Assembly (NCBI GenBank): GCA_015143295.1
Contig: CM026559.1
Span: 20,474,826 to 20,538,825 of the forward strand
DNA: 64,000 bases
DNA from: Tetracentron sinense
Lineage: Eukaryota; Streptophyta; Magnoliopsida; Trochodendrales; Trochodendraceae
Reading direction: 5' to 3'
Positions 23,301-36,415 of this stretch are shown here, piece after piece. The notes under the pieces are model-generated. The model searched no databases, was not told where the DNA came from, and worked only from the letters and a program-made list of their open reading frames with translations. The stretch's first letter is position 1. The number at the start of each line of letters is the position of its first letter. The position numbers and the translations under genes are program-made.

Positions 23301-23694
23301 CTCAACGCCGCAAAACGAGCAATATCTCTACCCTTCAACCCCCGAAAGTGAAATGGTTTTCCTTCTACCGGCTTGAAGAGTACCATCTTCTCAAAGCAAG
23401 CTACATGCCCATGATGCACTGCTAACCAATCCATTCCCAATATAACATCAAAGTCTTGGAATCCAAGGACGATGAGATCAACCACCAACTCGTGGCTTCC
23501 AACTTGGACCACACTATTTCTATACACTTTATCTGCCAATACTGTTTTGCCGAGGGGAGTCAAAATGGCTAACTCCGGTTTTAGCTATCTAGGCTCCTCA
23601 GAAAATCCTTCTGAAAAACTCGGCGAGACAAACGAATGAGTAGACCCGGTATCAATCAACACTCGAGCCAAATACTGATTGACTAGTAGGGTTC
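20370..23694 (-). pseudogene. pol: Element 2 pol (PR-RT-RNase H-IN-chromodomain), nearly intact
   Basis: Reading leftward, protease [10 protein letters not shown] is at about 23,625-23,655. RT follows with [20 protein letters not shown] near 22,990 and the catalytic FVDDIL near 22,690. RNase H has [10 protein letters not shown] near 22,260 and TDHKSLKYL near 22,060. Integrase has its HHCC finger ending [16 protein letters not shown] near 21,480, then WVVVDRL, SDRDPRF near 21,210 and [14 protein letters not shown] near 21,130. The GPY/F module [13 protein letters not shown] is near 20,700. The chromodomain IPLVLVHWQHHAREEATWER is near 20,400-20,460 and the stop at 20,370. Breaks are one TAG near 23,588, two one-base losses near 23,040-23,080 (TTT read as TT, CCCC read as CCC), and one extra A near 20,606 before the chromodomain. 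RT has Leu where elements 1 and 3 have Ser (IDLRLGYHQ). It may be intact apart from sequencing errors plus the TAG. Confidence 0.93.
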
Positions 23695-23840
23695 CTGAAA
23701 TTTTAGCTAGCGGAGTTAATCCATGCATCAACAGCGTATACGAGTAGGTATATATACATGTAGAACATGCCGAGTACGTACACAAAGAATATAGCATAAC
23801 ATAACAATCACGAATAAAGAAAATAACTCCAAACGCGTAC
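23695..23840 (-). other. Putative spliceosomal intron between gag and pol, element 2 (146 bp)
   Basis: The minus-strand donor is CAAG|GTACGC at 23,840 and the acceptor GCTAAAATTTCAG| at 23,695. Retention extends gag through a short hydrophobic tail to a stop. Removal joins V-Q-G to T-L-L-V-N in phase. The inner sequence differs strongly from elements 1 and 3 while the borders and phase are kept. Confidence 0.7.
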
Positions 23841-25089
23841 CTTGCACCACATCATCAGATGCAAGCGCATCACCCTCTGTCAAAGCAAACACACACCCCT
23901 GGTTCGCCTGGCGAGACTGAGGTGCATACCGGGTAGTCTGAGATGACGCCTGATATGATCCTGCTGGGCGTGCTGGTGGCCTAATCCCCTGAGACTGGCC
24001 TGGTAAATGCCGGGTAGGGCAATCCCTGATCACGTGGCCCTGGCGACCAAAGTGAAAACATCCACCCGATGCTCTTAGGCAATCCCCTGCTGGGTGCCTT
24101 CGGCCGCATGAAGGGCAGGCCTCGTGTGTGCGGGTAGGAAGGGCCTGAGGTGGAGCATATCTCGTCACCTGAGGTACAACTGGCCATGGGGCCGGGAGAG
24201 CCTGAGGTTGAGGTGCCTGTGGCACGTACTGCCGTGGTGCTGGGGCCGAATAAGTCGGCCTCATCGGTGGTGCTGGCCATGTATACTGATAAGGGCCGGT
24301 ACGAGCCCGCCTCTCTGGAGGTGCTGAACTACTGGCTTGGCCTCTCGCCAATTCTCTCTTCTTAGACACCGCTTCAGAATTGGCCTCGACCAATAAGGCC
24401 TTGTCTACCACTTCAGGGTAGGTAGCATGCCTGAAAACGGAAACCTTCTCCATAATAACATCCTTGAGCCCTTGCTCAAATCTTCTCGCCTTCATTGCCT
24501 CAGTAGCAACCATATGAGGCGCAAATCTAGACAATTATGAGAACTTGGCCTCATAAGCGGCCACAGACATCGAACCTTGCTCAAGGTTGATGAATTCCCT
24601 CTCTTTCTTTTCCCGTGCACCGATCGGAAAATACTTCTTGTAAAAAGTATCTTTGAACTCCTCCCAAGTCCAAGGTTAACCCTGTATGGTCAAATCTCGC
24701 GTCCTCAATGCGGACAACCACCAATGGTGGGCTTCACTCTCTAGCATGAAAACTGCCCATGCTACTCTATCCTCCTCTGTAGGCGAGAGGACCGCAAACA
24801 TCTTCTCCATCTGGAGGATCCACGCCTCCGCAGCGAGAGGGTCCACACTCCCATGGAAGGATGGAGGCCTCAATCTCCTGAATGCCTCAACTCCAGCTGT
24901 ACGATGTACTGGAGCTGCGGGCGGTGGAGTAGGTGCCGCCGACGATGGTATAGCTTGCCGAGCCGCCAGTATGGCGAGTGTCTCAGCAATAGAGCCTAAG
25001 ACCTGAGAGAGGTCCGGCTGCTCATCCTCATCCCGTGAAGGAGAGGAAGCTCTAGTATGTGGTCCACGATCCCGTGTGTTCCGTCTCAT
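23841..25089 (-). pseudogene. gag: Element 2 gag
   Basis: The start is the ATG at 25,089 (MRRNTRDRGPHTRASSPSRD). An acidic N-terminus is followed by an Ala/Pro linker and a capsid segment (RLRPPSFHGSVDPLAAEAWI, ESEAHHWWLSALRTRD). Then come MSRFAPHMVATEAMKARRFE (from 24,534), a Pro/Gln-rich linker, and a zinc knuckle near 24,050 reading CFHFGRQGHVIRDC, in which the second Cys of the CCHC set is Phe. TAA codons interrupt the frame near 24,677 and 24,538. The knuckle change should weaken zinc and RNA binding if real. The frame runs to the putative splice donor at 23,840. Confidence 0.88.
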
Positions 25090-25432
25090 GACTAAAGTCC
25101 TGAGAATAATAACACCACATGAGTCTGACTTGAAACCACAGTTTATTTCAATGTCATTTCACAATAATTCAATTTGTATTAGTTGTATAATACTAATATA
25201 CATCACATCAAGTCATCAGAGTATTCATCACATTATACTTATACTTAGTGTTCTAGCGTACCTAGGACCCGTACTTGGTTAAGCAACCATTTTAGACTAA
25301 AACTAAAGTTTAGTCTTAAACTTGGAACCAGACTCGTTCCCGACTCACTGCCTTCCTAACTTGTTTCCTAACATATGCTCTTGTCAAGCCGTGGTATAAG
25401 ATTCTAAGTGACCCTAGAGACCTAAAGCCTAA

Positions 25433-25444
25433 GCTCTAATACCA
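25433..25444 (-). other. Primer-binding site of element 2 (tRNA-iMet type)
   Basis: The minus strand reads TGGTATTAGAGC four bases after the 5' LTR end. It carries the same one-base change from TGGTATCAGAGC as element 1. Confidence 0.9.
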
Positions 25445-25448
25445 CTTC

Positions 25449-28114
25449 TGTCGCGCCCCAAAACCCACCCTAGGAGTTAGAGTGAACTTTGGACGACTAA
25501 ACATGGCTTACATGACTTGCTTGACAAACCAACCTGTAAAAACCCACAGAGCATATACAATAGAGGATGATAGCGGAAACATAACTATAAAACACAGCGG
25601 AAGTCTAACAACCTCTAAGTATATACACATGGTCCAAGTTTAATACAAAGAAATCAAAACAAAGAAAGTGCGGACATGCCCGCCAAAATACATGGATATA
25701 ATCACTCATGCTCACCCACAGCTAATCCACTCAGAATCTAACACCACCTACTGATAACCCTCTACGGGAGGTTCCTCAAAAGGCTCCTCGACGTACTCCT
25801 CCTCCACCCATGGACCAGGAGCACAAACATCAAATGGAGCAGCAGCTCCCTCAGAACCTGCCGACATAAGAAGTACGGCTGAGCATGGAATACTCAGCGG
25901 GTACTAAATACTAACCAACAGTCATAGTATACAGATAGCATACATAAAGTAAGGAGCAAGTTGCATATATAGAACATGAACAATTTATATCATACAAGGA
26001 AGTAAAGCAATTTATATTCATGCTTGCATTCAGAAAGACTGATAAAACCCTTGAAAACATCGTGCACTTGACTTGACTTGAAATACCCTTTGCGTGATTG
26101 GGAACTTGTTAACCGTGTCATGCTTGTCATGCTTGCATCATGCGTGCCATGTCATGTCATGCGTGTCATGCGAGTATCATGCTTGCTTATTCATAATTTA
26201 AACATGTTCACATGCCTAGTCGCCGTTCATAGTCCGTCGCAACTAGTACCCTATATGCAGATGGGCATGCCTAGTTGCCGTTCATAGCCCGTCGCAACTA
26301 GCATCCATGCGGAATGTGAATGCCTAGTTGCCGTTCATAGCCCGTCGCAACTAGCATCCATGCGTGTAATGCCATGCAGAGTTATGCGTGTCATGTGATG
26401 CTATGCTATGCGTATCATGCCATGCTATGCTATGCGTGTCATGCGATGCTATGCATGTCATGCGAGGGGATGAGAGACCTTTCCCTATGAAATGCATGAT
26501 TGTTTTGCCCTTGTCAAAAGCGAAGTGAAACATATCTTAGGATATGCCCCACCTCTACGTCCCATACTTAAAACATCGGTAAATCACGTCATGTCATGCG
26601 TGCTCGTGAGATCGTGTGCATACTTGCATTTGGAATTAAATATGGCAATTTGGGGTAATTCACAAAGCATAGCACATAACAATTTAAGTGAGTAATAATC
26701 TACGCATTTTAAGAAATGTAAGAAACACACTATCATGAACCCTAACAAATTTCAAGAGCAATTAAGCGTGGGTTCCCTTAATTTATCATTTATTTTGTTC
26801 ACCTTGGCATTTCATCAAACATGGGGTGTGTTCATTATTCACTTAAACCTAGATCATGCTTTTCTAGGTGGGTTATGCTCACATCACACTTGTATGTTCA
26901 TTATTAGTACAATGCCCTTTCCCATTCGTTCATCACATCATCCACACGGCATCCATTCGCCAACATCCATCTCCATTCACCATTCATACCACCAATCTCA
27001 TAACACATATTTAAGTGAAGGAAAACAAGGAGAAACAAAGGAAAAAGGGAAGCTATAACTAGGAGGGTAGTAAGAAGTACCGGCCTTGAAGAAATGAGGA
27101 AGAAACCCCTTCCAAAAACGACCGTGAGGTGCTGCCCTAGCTTGGGGAACGCTCTCCACGAGTGCTTGAGCCGTGATCTTGGAGAAAAACCGGACTTGAA
27201 GTGATCTAGGGTCTCAAAACCCCTTTGATTCTTCTCCAAAAGCAAAATCCTAGCTTAGGAAACCCTTTCTCCTCTCTTCTAATCCCCCAAAATCCTCTAA
27301 GTGTTGAGAATGAGCCCTAAAGGCTCGGGTTAAACTCTTAAGGTAAGAGTGAACCGACCAGAAGACCATAATACCCTTACTGAAATTTCTGCAAAAACAC
27401 GAGTGCCGAACACATTGGGCTGTGAATAGTGCCAAACATGTTGTGCTGTGAATAGTGCTGAACACGTTGTGCTGTGAAGGGTGCCGAACCCGTTGTGCTG
27501 TGAATAGTGCTGAACACGTTGTGCTATGAATAGTGCCGAGTACGTTGTGCTGTGAAGGGTGCCGAACCCGTTGTGCTGTGAATAGTGCTGAACACGTTGT
27601 GCTGTGAATAGTGCCGAGTACGTTGTGCTGTGAAGGGTGCCGAACCCGTTGTCACGTTGTGTTGTGCGTAGTGCTGAGCTCGTTGTCCGTTGTCTTATGT
27701 ACAACGTGCCCGTTGTCTGTTGCACAACGGATGCACAACGTATACGTTATCAAAGCTAGCGCTACGTTATCAGAGTACGTTGTCTATGCGTTGTCTGTGC
27801 CTTATCAGAGCACGTTGTCAGAGCACGTCCTTAGTGCCTTCCGAGCTACGTCCTTAGTGCCTCTCCAGAGCTCGTCCTCAAGTGTATAACCAAGTGATTG
27901 ATTGCCTGCAGGTCCAGACTGTTTTGGCCATATCTTTTGACTCGTTCGTCCGATTTTGACGATTCAACTTGCGTTGGGTTCGTACTTCGAAGAGGAACAT
28001 TTCTGACGGTTCGAAATTTCTAATTTCTTCCTTATTTATTAATTATACCTCTTTAAAGGCAAAATGACAACGAAAGTGTCATGCATTAAATGTGAAAAGG
28101 TCCGGGGCTCTACA
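25449..28114 (-). repeat. 5' LTR of Tekay element 2
   Basis: A 2666-bp LTR, 77 bp longer than its partner. The excess is explained by two more 26-bp units (27,408-27,641) and a longer CATGC tract near 26,400-26,445, offset by loss of a segment of about 23 bp near 27,710. It ends GGGGCTCTACA at 28,114, followed by GCAAC. Confidence 0.94.
27408..27641. repeat. Nine 26-bp tandem repeats in 5' LTR of element 2
   Basis: Nine units of the same 26-bp motif as 19,591-19,772. Units alternate between GTGAATAGTGC and GTGAAGGGTGC forms, suggesting unequal exchange of blocks of two or three units. Confidence 0.92.
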
Positions 28115-31100
28115 GCAACCGAGGTGCAACTCCAAGTAGCCCTAAGGCATTGTAAACACACCGAAGTTGACATTAAGAGTCCAACTTCGGTTTTTCCTCA
28201 AAGATGACCCTATTTTTTCGGTCGAACGGGTTAAATGTATCGCAATAAGTGAAAAAAACCTTGGGTACAACTCTATTAAGTAGGGTGCAACTAAGATGCA
28301 ACTCGAACTGACCCTAAGGCCTCGTAAACATACCCAAGGTTATATTAAGAATCCAAATTCGGTTTTGGCTTCAAGATGACTTTATTTTCTTTAATGAAAG
28401 ACTTCAATATATCCCAAAGATTGAAAAACTCATGGGTACAACTCTAATGAGGAGGGTGCAACCGAGATGCAACTCCAAGTAGCCCTAAGGCATCGTAAAC
28501 ACACCGAAGTTTACATTAAGAGTCCAACTTCGGTTTTTCCTCTAAGATGACCACATTTTTTTAGTTGAAATGGTTAAATGTATCCCTGTGAGTGTAAATA
28601 ACCTTCGGTGAAAATCTATTGAGGAGGGTGCAACTGAGGTGCTACTCCAAGTAGCCCTAACGCCTCGTGAACACACCGAAATTGACATTAAGAGTCCAAA
28701 TTCGGTTTTTTCTTAAAGGTGATCCAATTTTCTTTAAAGAAAGACTTCAATATATCTCAAGGATCGAAAAAACCCTTGGGTGCAACTCTATTGAGGAGGG
28801 TGCAATCAAGGTGCAACTCCAAGTAGCCTTAATGTATCGTAAACATAACGAAGTTGACAATAAGAGTCGAACTTCGGTTTTTCCTTAAAGATGACCCCAT
28901 TTTTTTGGTTGAAAAGGTTAAATGTATCCTAATGAGTGAAAATAACCTTGGGTGCAACTCTATTTAGGAGGGTGCAACTGAGGTGCAACTCCAAGTATCC
29001 CTAACGCCTCGTGAACACACCGAAGTTGATATAAGAGTCCAAATTTGGTTTTTCCTTAAAGATGTTCTCATTTTCTTTGATGAAAGACTTTAATATATTA
29101 GAATGAGTGAAATAAACCTTGAGTGCAACTCTATTGAGGAGGGTACAACTAAGGTGCAACTCAAACTGTCCCTAAGGCCTCGAAAACATACGCAAGGTTA
29201 CATTAAGAGTCCAAATTCAGTTTTTCCTTCAAGATGATCCTATTTTATTTGATGAATGAGTTCAATATATCAAATGAGAAAAAACCCTTAGGTTAAATCT
29301 ATTACGGAGGGAGGAACCGAGGTGCAACTCTAACTAGCTCTAAGGCATTGTAAACAAACCGAAGTTGACATTAAGAGTCCAACTTCGATTTTTCCTTAAA
29401 GATAATCCCATTTTTTTAGTTGAAATAGTTAAATGTATCCCTATGAGTGAAAATAACCTTCTGGGCAACTCTATTGAGGAGGGTGCAATTGAGGTGCTAC
29501 TCCAAGTAGCCCTAACGCCTCGTGAACATACCGAAATTGACATTAAGAGTCCAAATTTGGTTTTTCCTTAAAGGTGATCCCATTTTATTTTATGAAAGAC
29601 TTCAATATATCCCAAGGAGTTAAGAAACCCTAAGGTGCAACTCTATTGAGGAGGGTGCAACCGAGGTGCAACTCCAAGTAGCCCTTAGACATCGTAAACA
29701 CACCGAAGTTGACATTAAGAGTCCAACTTCGATTTTTCCTTAAAGATGAAACTATTTTTTCTGTTAAATGGGTTAAATGTATCCCAATGAGTGAAAATAA
29801 CCTTGGGTTCAACTCTATTGAAGAGGGTGCAACTTCAAGTAGCCCTAACGCCTCGTGAACACACCGAAGTTGACATTAAGAGTACAAATTCGATTTTACC
29901 TTAAAGATGTCCCCATTTTTCTGATGAAAAAATTAAATGCATTCTAATGTGTGAGAAATAACTTAAGTGCAAATTTATTGAGGAGGGTGCAACTGAGGTG
30001 CGACTTCAAGTTGCCCTAAGGCCTCGTAAACACACCAAAGTTGACATTAATGGTCCAAATTCGGATTTTCCTTAAAGATGACCCCATTTTTTCCGATGAA
30101 AGATTAAATATATCCAAATGAGTGAGAAAAACCTTGGGTGAAACTCTATTGAGGAAGGTGAAACTAAGGTGCAACTCGACCTAGCCTTAAGGCCTCGTAG
30201 ACATACCCAAGTTGACATTAAGATTCCAAATTCGGTTTTTCCTTAAAGATGACCCAATTTTATTCAATGAAAGGCTTCAATATATCTCAAGGAATGAAAA
30301 AACCATTGGGTGCAACTCTATTGAAGAGGGTGCAACTGAGGTGCAACTCCAAGTATCCCTAAGGCATCGTAAACACACCGAAGTTGACATTCAGAGTCCA
30401 ACTTCGGTTTTTCCTTAAAGATGACCCCATTTTTTCTGTTGAAAGGGATAAATGTATCCCACTAAGTGAAAATAACCTAGGGTGCAATTCTATTGAGGAG
30501 GGTGCAACTGAGTTGCAACTCTAAGGAGCTCGAAGGCTTCGTAAACAAACCCAAGTTGACATTATGAGTCAAAATACGGATTTTCCTTAAAGATGACCCT
30601 ATTTTTCCTGATGAAATTGTTAAATGTATCGTAATGAGTGAAAAAAACCTTGGGTGCAACTTTATTGATGAGGGTGCAACTGAGGTGCAACTCGAACTAG
30701 CCCTAAGGCCTCGTAAACATTCCCAAGGTTACATTAAGAGGCCAAATTCGATTATTCCTTAAAGGTGACCCTATTTTCTCTGATGAAAAACTTCAATATA
30801 TCCCAATGGGTTAAAAAATTCTTGGGTGCAACTCTATTGAGAAAGGTGCAACCGAGGTGCAACTCCAAGTAGCCCTAAGGCATTGTAAACACACCGAAGT
30901 TGACATTAAGATTCCAACTTCAGTTTTTCCTAAATACTATGTTTGGTTGCCGAGAAAATTTATGAAAACATGGAAAAGAAAAGAAAATTTTGGATTTTTA
31001 ATACAATTTTCAGTTGTGTTTTGTCTAATTTTCTTTTTTTTTCCATGTTTTTATTTATTTTCTCGACAACCAAACATAGGGTAAAGATAACCCAATTTTT

Positions 31101-34100
31101 TCTGTTGAAATTTTTAAATATATCCCAATGAGTGAAAATAACCTTGGGTGCAATTTTATTGAGGAGGGTGCAACTGAGGTGCAACTCCAAGTAGCCCTAA
31201 CGCCTCGTAATGGTCCAAATTTGGATTTTCCTTAAAGATAACCCCATTTTCTTTGATGAAAAGGTTAAATGTATCCCAATGAGTGAGAAAAACCTTGGGT
31301 AAAAATCTATTGAGTAGGGTGCAACTAAGGTGCAAGTCGAACTAGCCCTAAGGCCTCGTAAACATACCCAACTTGACATTAAGAGACCAAATTCGGTTTT
31401 TCCTTAAAAATGACCCCATTTTCTACAATGAAAGACTTCAATATATCACAAGGCATGAAAAAACCTTTGGGTGCAACTCTATTGAGAAGGGTGCAACCGA
31501 GGTGCAACTCCAAGTAGCCCTAAGGCTTGTTAAACACACCGATGTTGACATGAAGAGTCCAACTTCGGTTTTTCCTCAAAGATGACCCCATTTTTTATAT
31601 TGAAAGGTTTAAATGTATCTCAATGAGTTCAAATAACCTTCGGTGCAACTCTTTTGAGGAGGATCCAACTGAGGTACAACTCTAAGCAGCTCGAAGGCCT
31701 CGTAAACAAACCAATTTCAAATTAAGATTGCAAATACTGATTTTCTTTAAATCTGACCCTATTTTTCCTTATGAAAATTTTAAATGTATCCTGGTGAGTA
31801 TGAAAAACCTTGGGTACAACTTTATTGAGGAGGGTGCAACTGAGGTGCAACTCGAACTATCGCGAAGGCCTCGTAAACATACCCATTATTACTTTAAGAG
31901 TTCAAATTCGGTTTTTCCTTAAAGATAACCCAATTTTCCTTGATGAAAGACTTTAATATATCCCAATGAGTGAAAAAACCCTTGGGAGCAACTCTATTGA
32001 GGAGGGTGCAACCGAGGTGCAACTCCAAGTAGACCAAAGACATCGTAAACACTCCGAAGTTGACATTAGGAGTCCAACTTCGGTTTTTCCTTAAAAGTGA
32101 CCTCATTTTTTTCATTGAAATGGTTAAATATATCCCAATGAGTGAAAATAACATTGAGTGTAACTCTATTGAGGAGGGTGCAACTGAGGTGCAACTCCAA
32201 GTAGCTCTAACGCCCCGTGTACACACCGAAGTTGACATTAAGAGTCCAAATTCAGTTTTTCCTTCAAGATGACCCATTTTTTCTAATGAAAAGGTTAAAT
32301 GTATTCCAATGAGTGAAAATAACATTGAGTGTAACTTTATTGAGGAGGTTGCAACTGAGGTGCAATTCTAAGTTGCCCTAATGCCTCGTGAACACACCGA
32401 AGTTTACATTAAGAGTCCGAATTCAGTTTTTCCTTAAAGATGACCCCGTTTTCTTTCATTAAGGACTTTAATATATCATAAGGAGTGAAAAAAACCTTAG
32501 GCGCAACTCTACTGAGGAGAGTGCAATTGAGGTGTAACTCCAAGTAGCCCTATGGCACGTAAACACACCGAAGTTGACATTAAGAGTCCAACTTCGGTTT
32601 ATATTTAAAGATGACCCCACTTTTTCTGTTGAAATTGTTAAATGTATCCTAATGAATGAAAATAACCTTGGGAGCAACTCTATTGTGGAGGGTGCAACTG
32701 AGGTGAATCTCAAAGTAACCTTAACGCCTCATGAACGCACCGAAGTTGACATTAAGAAGCCAAATTCGGTTTTTCCTTAAAAATGATCCGATTTTTTTTT
32801 ATGAAAAGTTTAAATGTATCCCAATAGAGAAAATAACCTTGGGTGCAACTCTATTAAGGAGGGTGCAACCGAGGTGCAACTCCAAGTAGCCCTAAGGCAT
32901 TGTAAACACACCGAAGTTGACATTAAGAGTCAAGCTTCGATTTTTCCTTAAAGATAATCCCATTTTTTCTGATGAAAGGGTTAAATGTATTCCAATGAGT
33001 AAAGAAAACTTTAGTTGTAACTCTATTGAGGAGAGTGCAACAAATGTGCAAATCTAAGTAGCCCTAACACCTCATGAACAAATCGATGTTGACATTAAGA
33101 GTCCAAATTTTGTTTTTTCTTAAAGATGACTCAATGTTCCTTGATGAAAGGATTTAATATATCGCAAGGAGTAAAAAGACCTTGGGTGCAACTCTATTGA
33201 GGAGGGTCCAATTGAGGTGCAACTCGAAGTTGCCCTAACGCCTCGTAAACACACCGAAGTTGACATTAAGAGTCCAAATTCGATTTTTTCTCAAAGATGA
33301 CCCCATTTTTTCTGATGAAGAGGTTAAATGTAATAAAATGAGTGAAAATAACCTTGGGTGTAACTCTATTGAGGAGGGTGCAACGGAGGTGCAACTCCAA
33401 GTAGCTCTAACGCCTCGTGAACACACCAAAGTTGACTTTAAGAATCCAAATTCGGTTTTTCCTTAACGATGACCTCATTTTATTTGATGAAAGGCTTGAA
33501 TATATCACAAGGAGTGAAAAAAAAATTGGGTACAACTCTATTGAGCAGAGTGCAACCGAGCTGCAACTCCAAGTAGCCCAACGAGATCGTAAACACACCG
33601 AAGTAGAGATTAAGAGTCCAACTTCGATTTTTCCTTAAAGATGATCCTATATTTTCTATTAAAAGGGTTAAATGTATCCCAATGAGTGAAAATAACCTTG
33701 GGTGCAATTCTATTGAGGAGGGTAAAACTAAGATGCAACTCTAAGTAGCCCTATGAACACATTGAAGTTGACATTAAGAGTCCAGATTGGGTTTTTCCTG
33801 AAAGATGACCCTATTTTTGCTGATGAAAAGGTTAAACATATTGTAATGAGCGAGAAAAACCTTGGATGCAATTTTATTGACGAGGGTGCAACTGAGGTGT
33901 AACTCTAAGTAGGCCTAAGGCCTCGTAAACAAACATAGGTTGACTTTAAGAGTCCAAATACGGATTTTACTTAAAGATGACCCTATTTTTCCTGATAAAA
34001 GTATGAAATGTATCCTATTGAGTGAAAAAAACCTTAGTTGTAACTCTATTGAGGAGGGTGCAACTGAAGTACAAATTCAAGTAGCCCTAACGCCTCGTGA

Positions 34101-34233
34101 TCATACCGAAGTTGTCAATAAGAGTCTAAATTCGGTTTTTTCTGAAAGATGACCCCATTTTCATAGATTAAAGGCCTTAATATATCATAAGAAGTAAAAA
34201 AAACCTTGAGTGCAACTCTATTGAGGAGGGTGC
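28115..34233 (+). repeat. Satellite array, middle segment (about 35 monomers)
   Basis: Tandem monomers of about 172 bp; the landmark GAGGAGGGTG lies at 28,621, 28,793, about 28,965 and 29,136. Each monomer contains GGTGCAACT two or three times, a TTGACATTAAGAGTCCAA block and a TTTTTCCTTAAAGATGACC block. At least two subtypes alternate: one reads CAACTTCGG then GTTAAATGTATCCCAATGAG, the other CAAATTCGG then TTCAATATATCCCAAGGAG. The many ORFs of 60-85 codons here repeat monomer by monomer and are not genes. A MITE interrupts the array at 30,935-31,081. Confidence 0.95.
30935..31081. mobile_element. 147-bp MITE nested in satellite
   Basis: The ends are inverted copies: CTATGTTTGGTTGCCGAGAA on the left and TTCTCGACAACCAAACATAG on the right, with an A/T-rich middle. 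TAAA occurs on both sides (30,931-30,934 and 31,082-31,085) and matches the satellite sequence TTAAAGATGACC. It therefore looks like a 3-4 bp target duplication, as in PIF/Harbinger-type MITEs. The superfamily is a guess. Confidence 0.8.
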
Positions 34234-36415
34234 TGTTGGACATATATGCCCTCGAAAGCCAATAAGAGACCTTTCTATGTTGATTAGATAAGCATCATAT
34301 TCACACAACCAACTATAAATGGTATTTATATTAATTACTGTCTCTTATGATGAAGACATAAAGTTCCATAGGTAAAATTATAGGAAAATCATGCAAAGGT
34401 TGCGAGGAGATATGATTTTCCGGTTCCTTGTAAACCTAATATTTTTCGAAGCCTCTAGAGTACTGGTTGGGCACCGTACTTCATGGCTTGCACATGTGTA
34501 GTTCTATGAGATAGTGTGATGAATCTCATTCACAGAGAGTGGTGACTCTTGACTAACATGTGAGTATATGTAGCAAGTACATAATACTGAACGGGGTCAC
34601 TAGTGGATACCCTATGGAATACACTGTCAGATTGTATTAGGGTTATCCATTTGATAAATTATCCTTAGACTTGAGAGGTTAACATCTTCTCAGACATCTG
34701 TCTATATGGCTTTGATGTGCCAATCGGCAATGTCCAATACACAGGACTAACTCCGGGTACATTGGGTCATGTACACTATGTTTGGAGAAGTGTGTAAACA
34801 CTCAATAAGGAATCCACAACTCCTTAATTGGAGATAATGATATCAAGGTGATACTTGTTGAACTGAATTGTTAAATCCAGTACTGGTGCTTTTTGGTAAA
34901 ATGGTCTTTATCGAAGTTGATATTTTCAATATGGAAATGTATATATAAATATATATATGTCAGTTCTTTTTTAATGTTTCTTCAAAAGGGTTTTGGAGGT
35001 TCAGTTCATTGAAAAAGTAATCATATGAAAGGGTTCTATTCATAAGCTAGGGACTAAGACAGTGGAATTGTTCCAATCCCGGAAGCTTACAAGTGATATC
35101 GGAATGTGGAAGGATTTATTTGTAAATATATTGTGAGATGATACTTACAAGCAATTCTCTAATTTCTGGAGGTTAATCACATTGTGTTAATGGACATTAA
35201 TTGTGATTGGTGGAAGTCCAGGGATATAGATAAAATTCTATAATCCTAATGGAGTGTAGGAAAGGTGTTTCCTAGTAACAATGCTTTAACCAAAAGGTTG
35301 ACTACTTGGTCCCACAACCGGAAATAGGAGACCCCTTTAGATCCCACACACAAGGACCTTTTTAAAGTATTTAATTTAATTTATAATTAAATTAATTAAT
35401 TTCTCTAAGTAATCACTATATGGTATAGTGAAGCTCTAAAAGGTGGAATCACATTGGATGTGAAAAACCAAATGGGTAGGACCCATTGGGAATTATTATA
35501 AAAGAATAATTCAAGTGACCAAGAGGGTTTTGGAAACCCTTTGGGCGTGTGGAGTGGGACCCACCTAGGGTGGGACGCCCACTTCAAGGAGGAATAATAA
35601 TTGTTATTATTTTAATTAGTTTCTAATAACTAATATCCTTTTAGATAAGGTTAGTTAGTTAGTTACTAATTAAAGATTCCCTAATTGTTAGGGTATCAAT
35701 TAGTTAGTTACTAATTCAAGGTTCATTATTGGATAAGGATAAGATTAGTTACTAATGGATAAGGTTAGTTTCTTTTAAGATTAATCCTAATTGGATTAGG
35801 AGAATAATCAATAAAGGAAACTATTGAGGAATCCTAATTGGATTAGGATAAGGTTAATGAATTATAATTAGATTACAATTCAAGCAACCAAGAGGGAACT
35901 TATATAAATGATTGGATACCCAGCCCTTTAAATAATATAATTCTCCAGAATTTTTTCTTCTCTCCCTCTCCTCAAGTTCACGCCCAGCCCTCTCCCCTTT
36001 GAGGGTGTATGGTCACCCTTCCCCTTCTTCTTTTTTGTTTGGTTTTTGATCTTGATGATCAAGAACAAGTTCTTTGAAGATCAAGATTGGATCTTGTTTG
36101 ATCAAGAAAAGTTCTTGGATCAAAGAAAAGAAGAAAAGATAAAAGAACATGAAATTTGGAAGGGCCATTAGCTTCTATTAGAGAAAGCTTTAAAGGCAAA
36201 AGAAGGTTCGTGTGAATCGACAGGAGACTTGACACTTGTGAAGTTTTGCGAGTACTATTCTTATATGGATTTGACTTAACAATTTCAAAGTCGCAAAGGT
36301 GAATGTTATTCTAACCTTCATTGAATAAAATCAATTAGAATCTTAATCAGATCTTGGGATTCGATGTATGCCTCCCAATAACTGTGTTTCTAAATTAAAA
36401 AGAGGCATACTTTCA
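34234..36415 (+). mobile_element. Probable solo LTR (2182 bp) in satellite
   Basis: The segment begins TGTTGGACATATATGCC and ends GGCATACTTTCA. It is flanked by the identical 5-mer GGTGC (34,229-34,233 and 36,416-36,420) and carries no ORF of note. TG...CA ends plus a 5-bp duplication are LTR hallmarks. No second internal copy of either end was seen, so a solo LTR left by recombination fits better than a complete small element. A TATA-like stretch near 35,925-35,945, followed by a CT-rich leader (35,945-36,040), suggests plus-strand polarity. Confidence 0.72.

Larger units (their letters stand above)
17680..28114 (-). mobile_element. Tekay element 2: complete, young Ty3/gypsy chromovirus in satellite
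   Basis: A 10.4-kb element, minus strand, with both LTRs, primer site, polypurine tract and target duplication. The LTRs look about 99% identical in the aligned stretch 18,841-19,250 versus 26,655-27,067, apart from repeat copy-number changes, so insertion is recent. The pol frame is open for 852 codons. Remaining breaks are a few nonsense codons in gag, one near the protease, and one-base homopolymer indels. It belongs to the same clade as elements 1 and 3 but to a different family: its LTR repeats are of other kinds. Confidence 0.95.

Noticed and set aside
24124-24365. Plus-strand ORFs opposite the gag of element 2
   Set aside because: Shadow frames of the Pro-rich gag linker.
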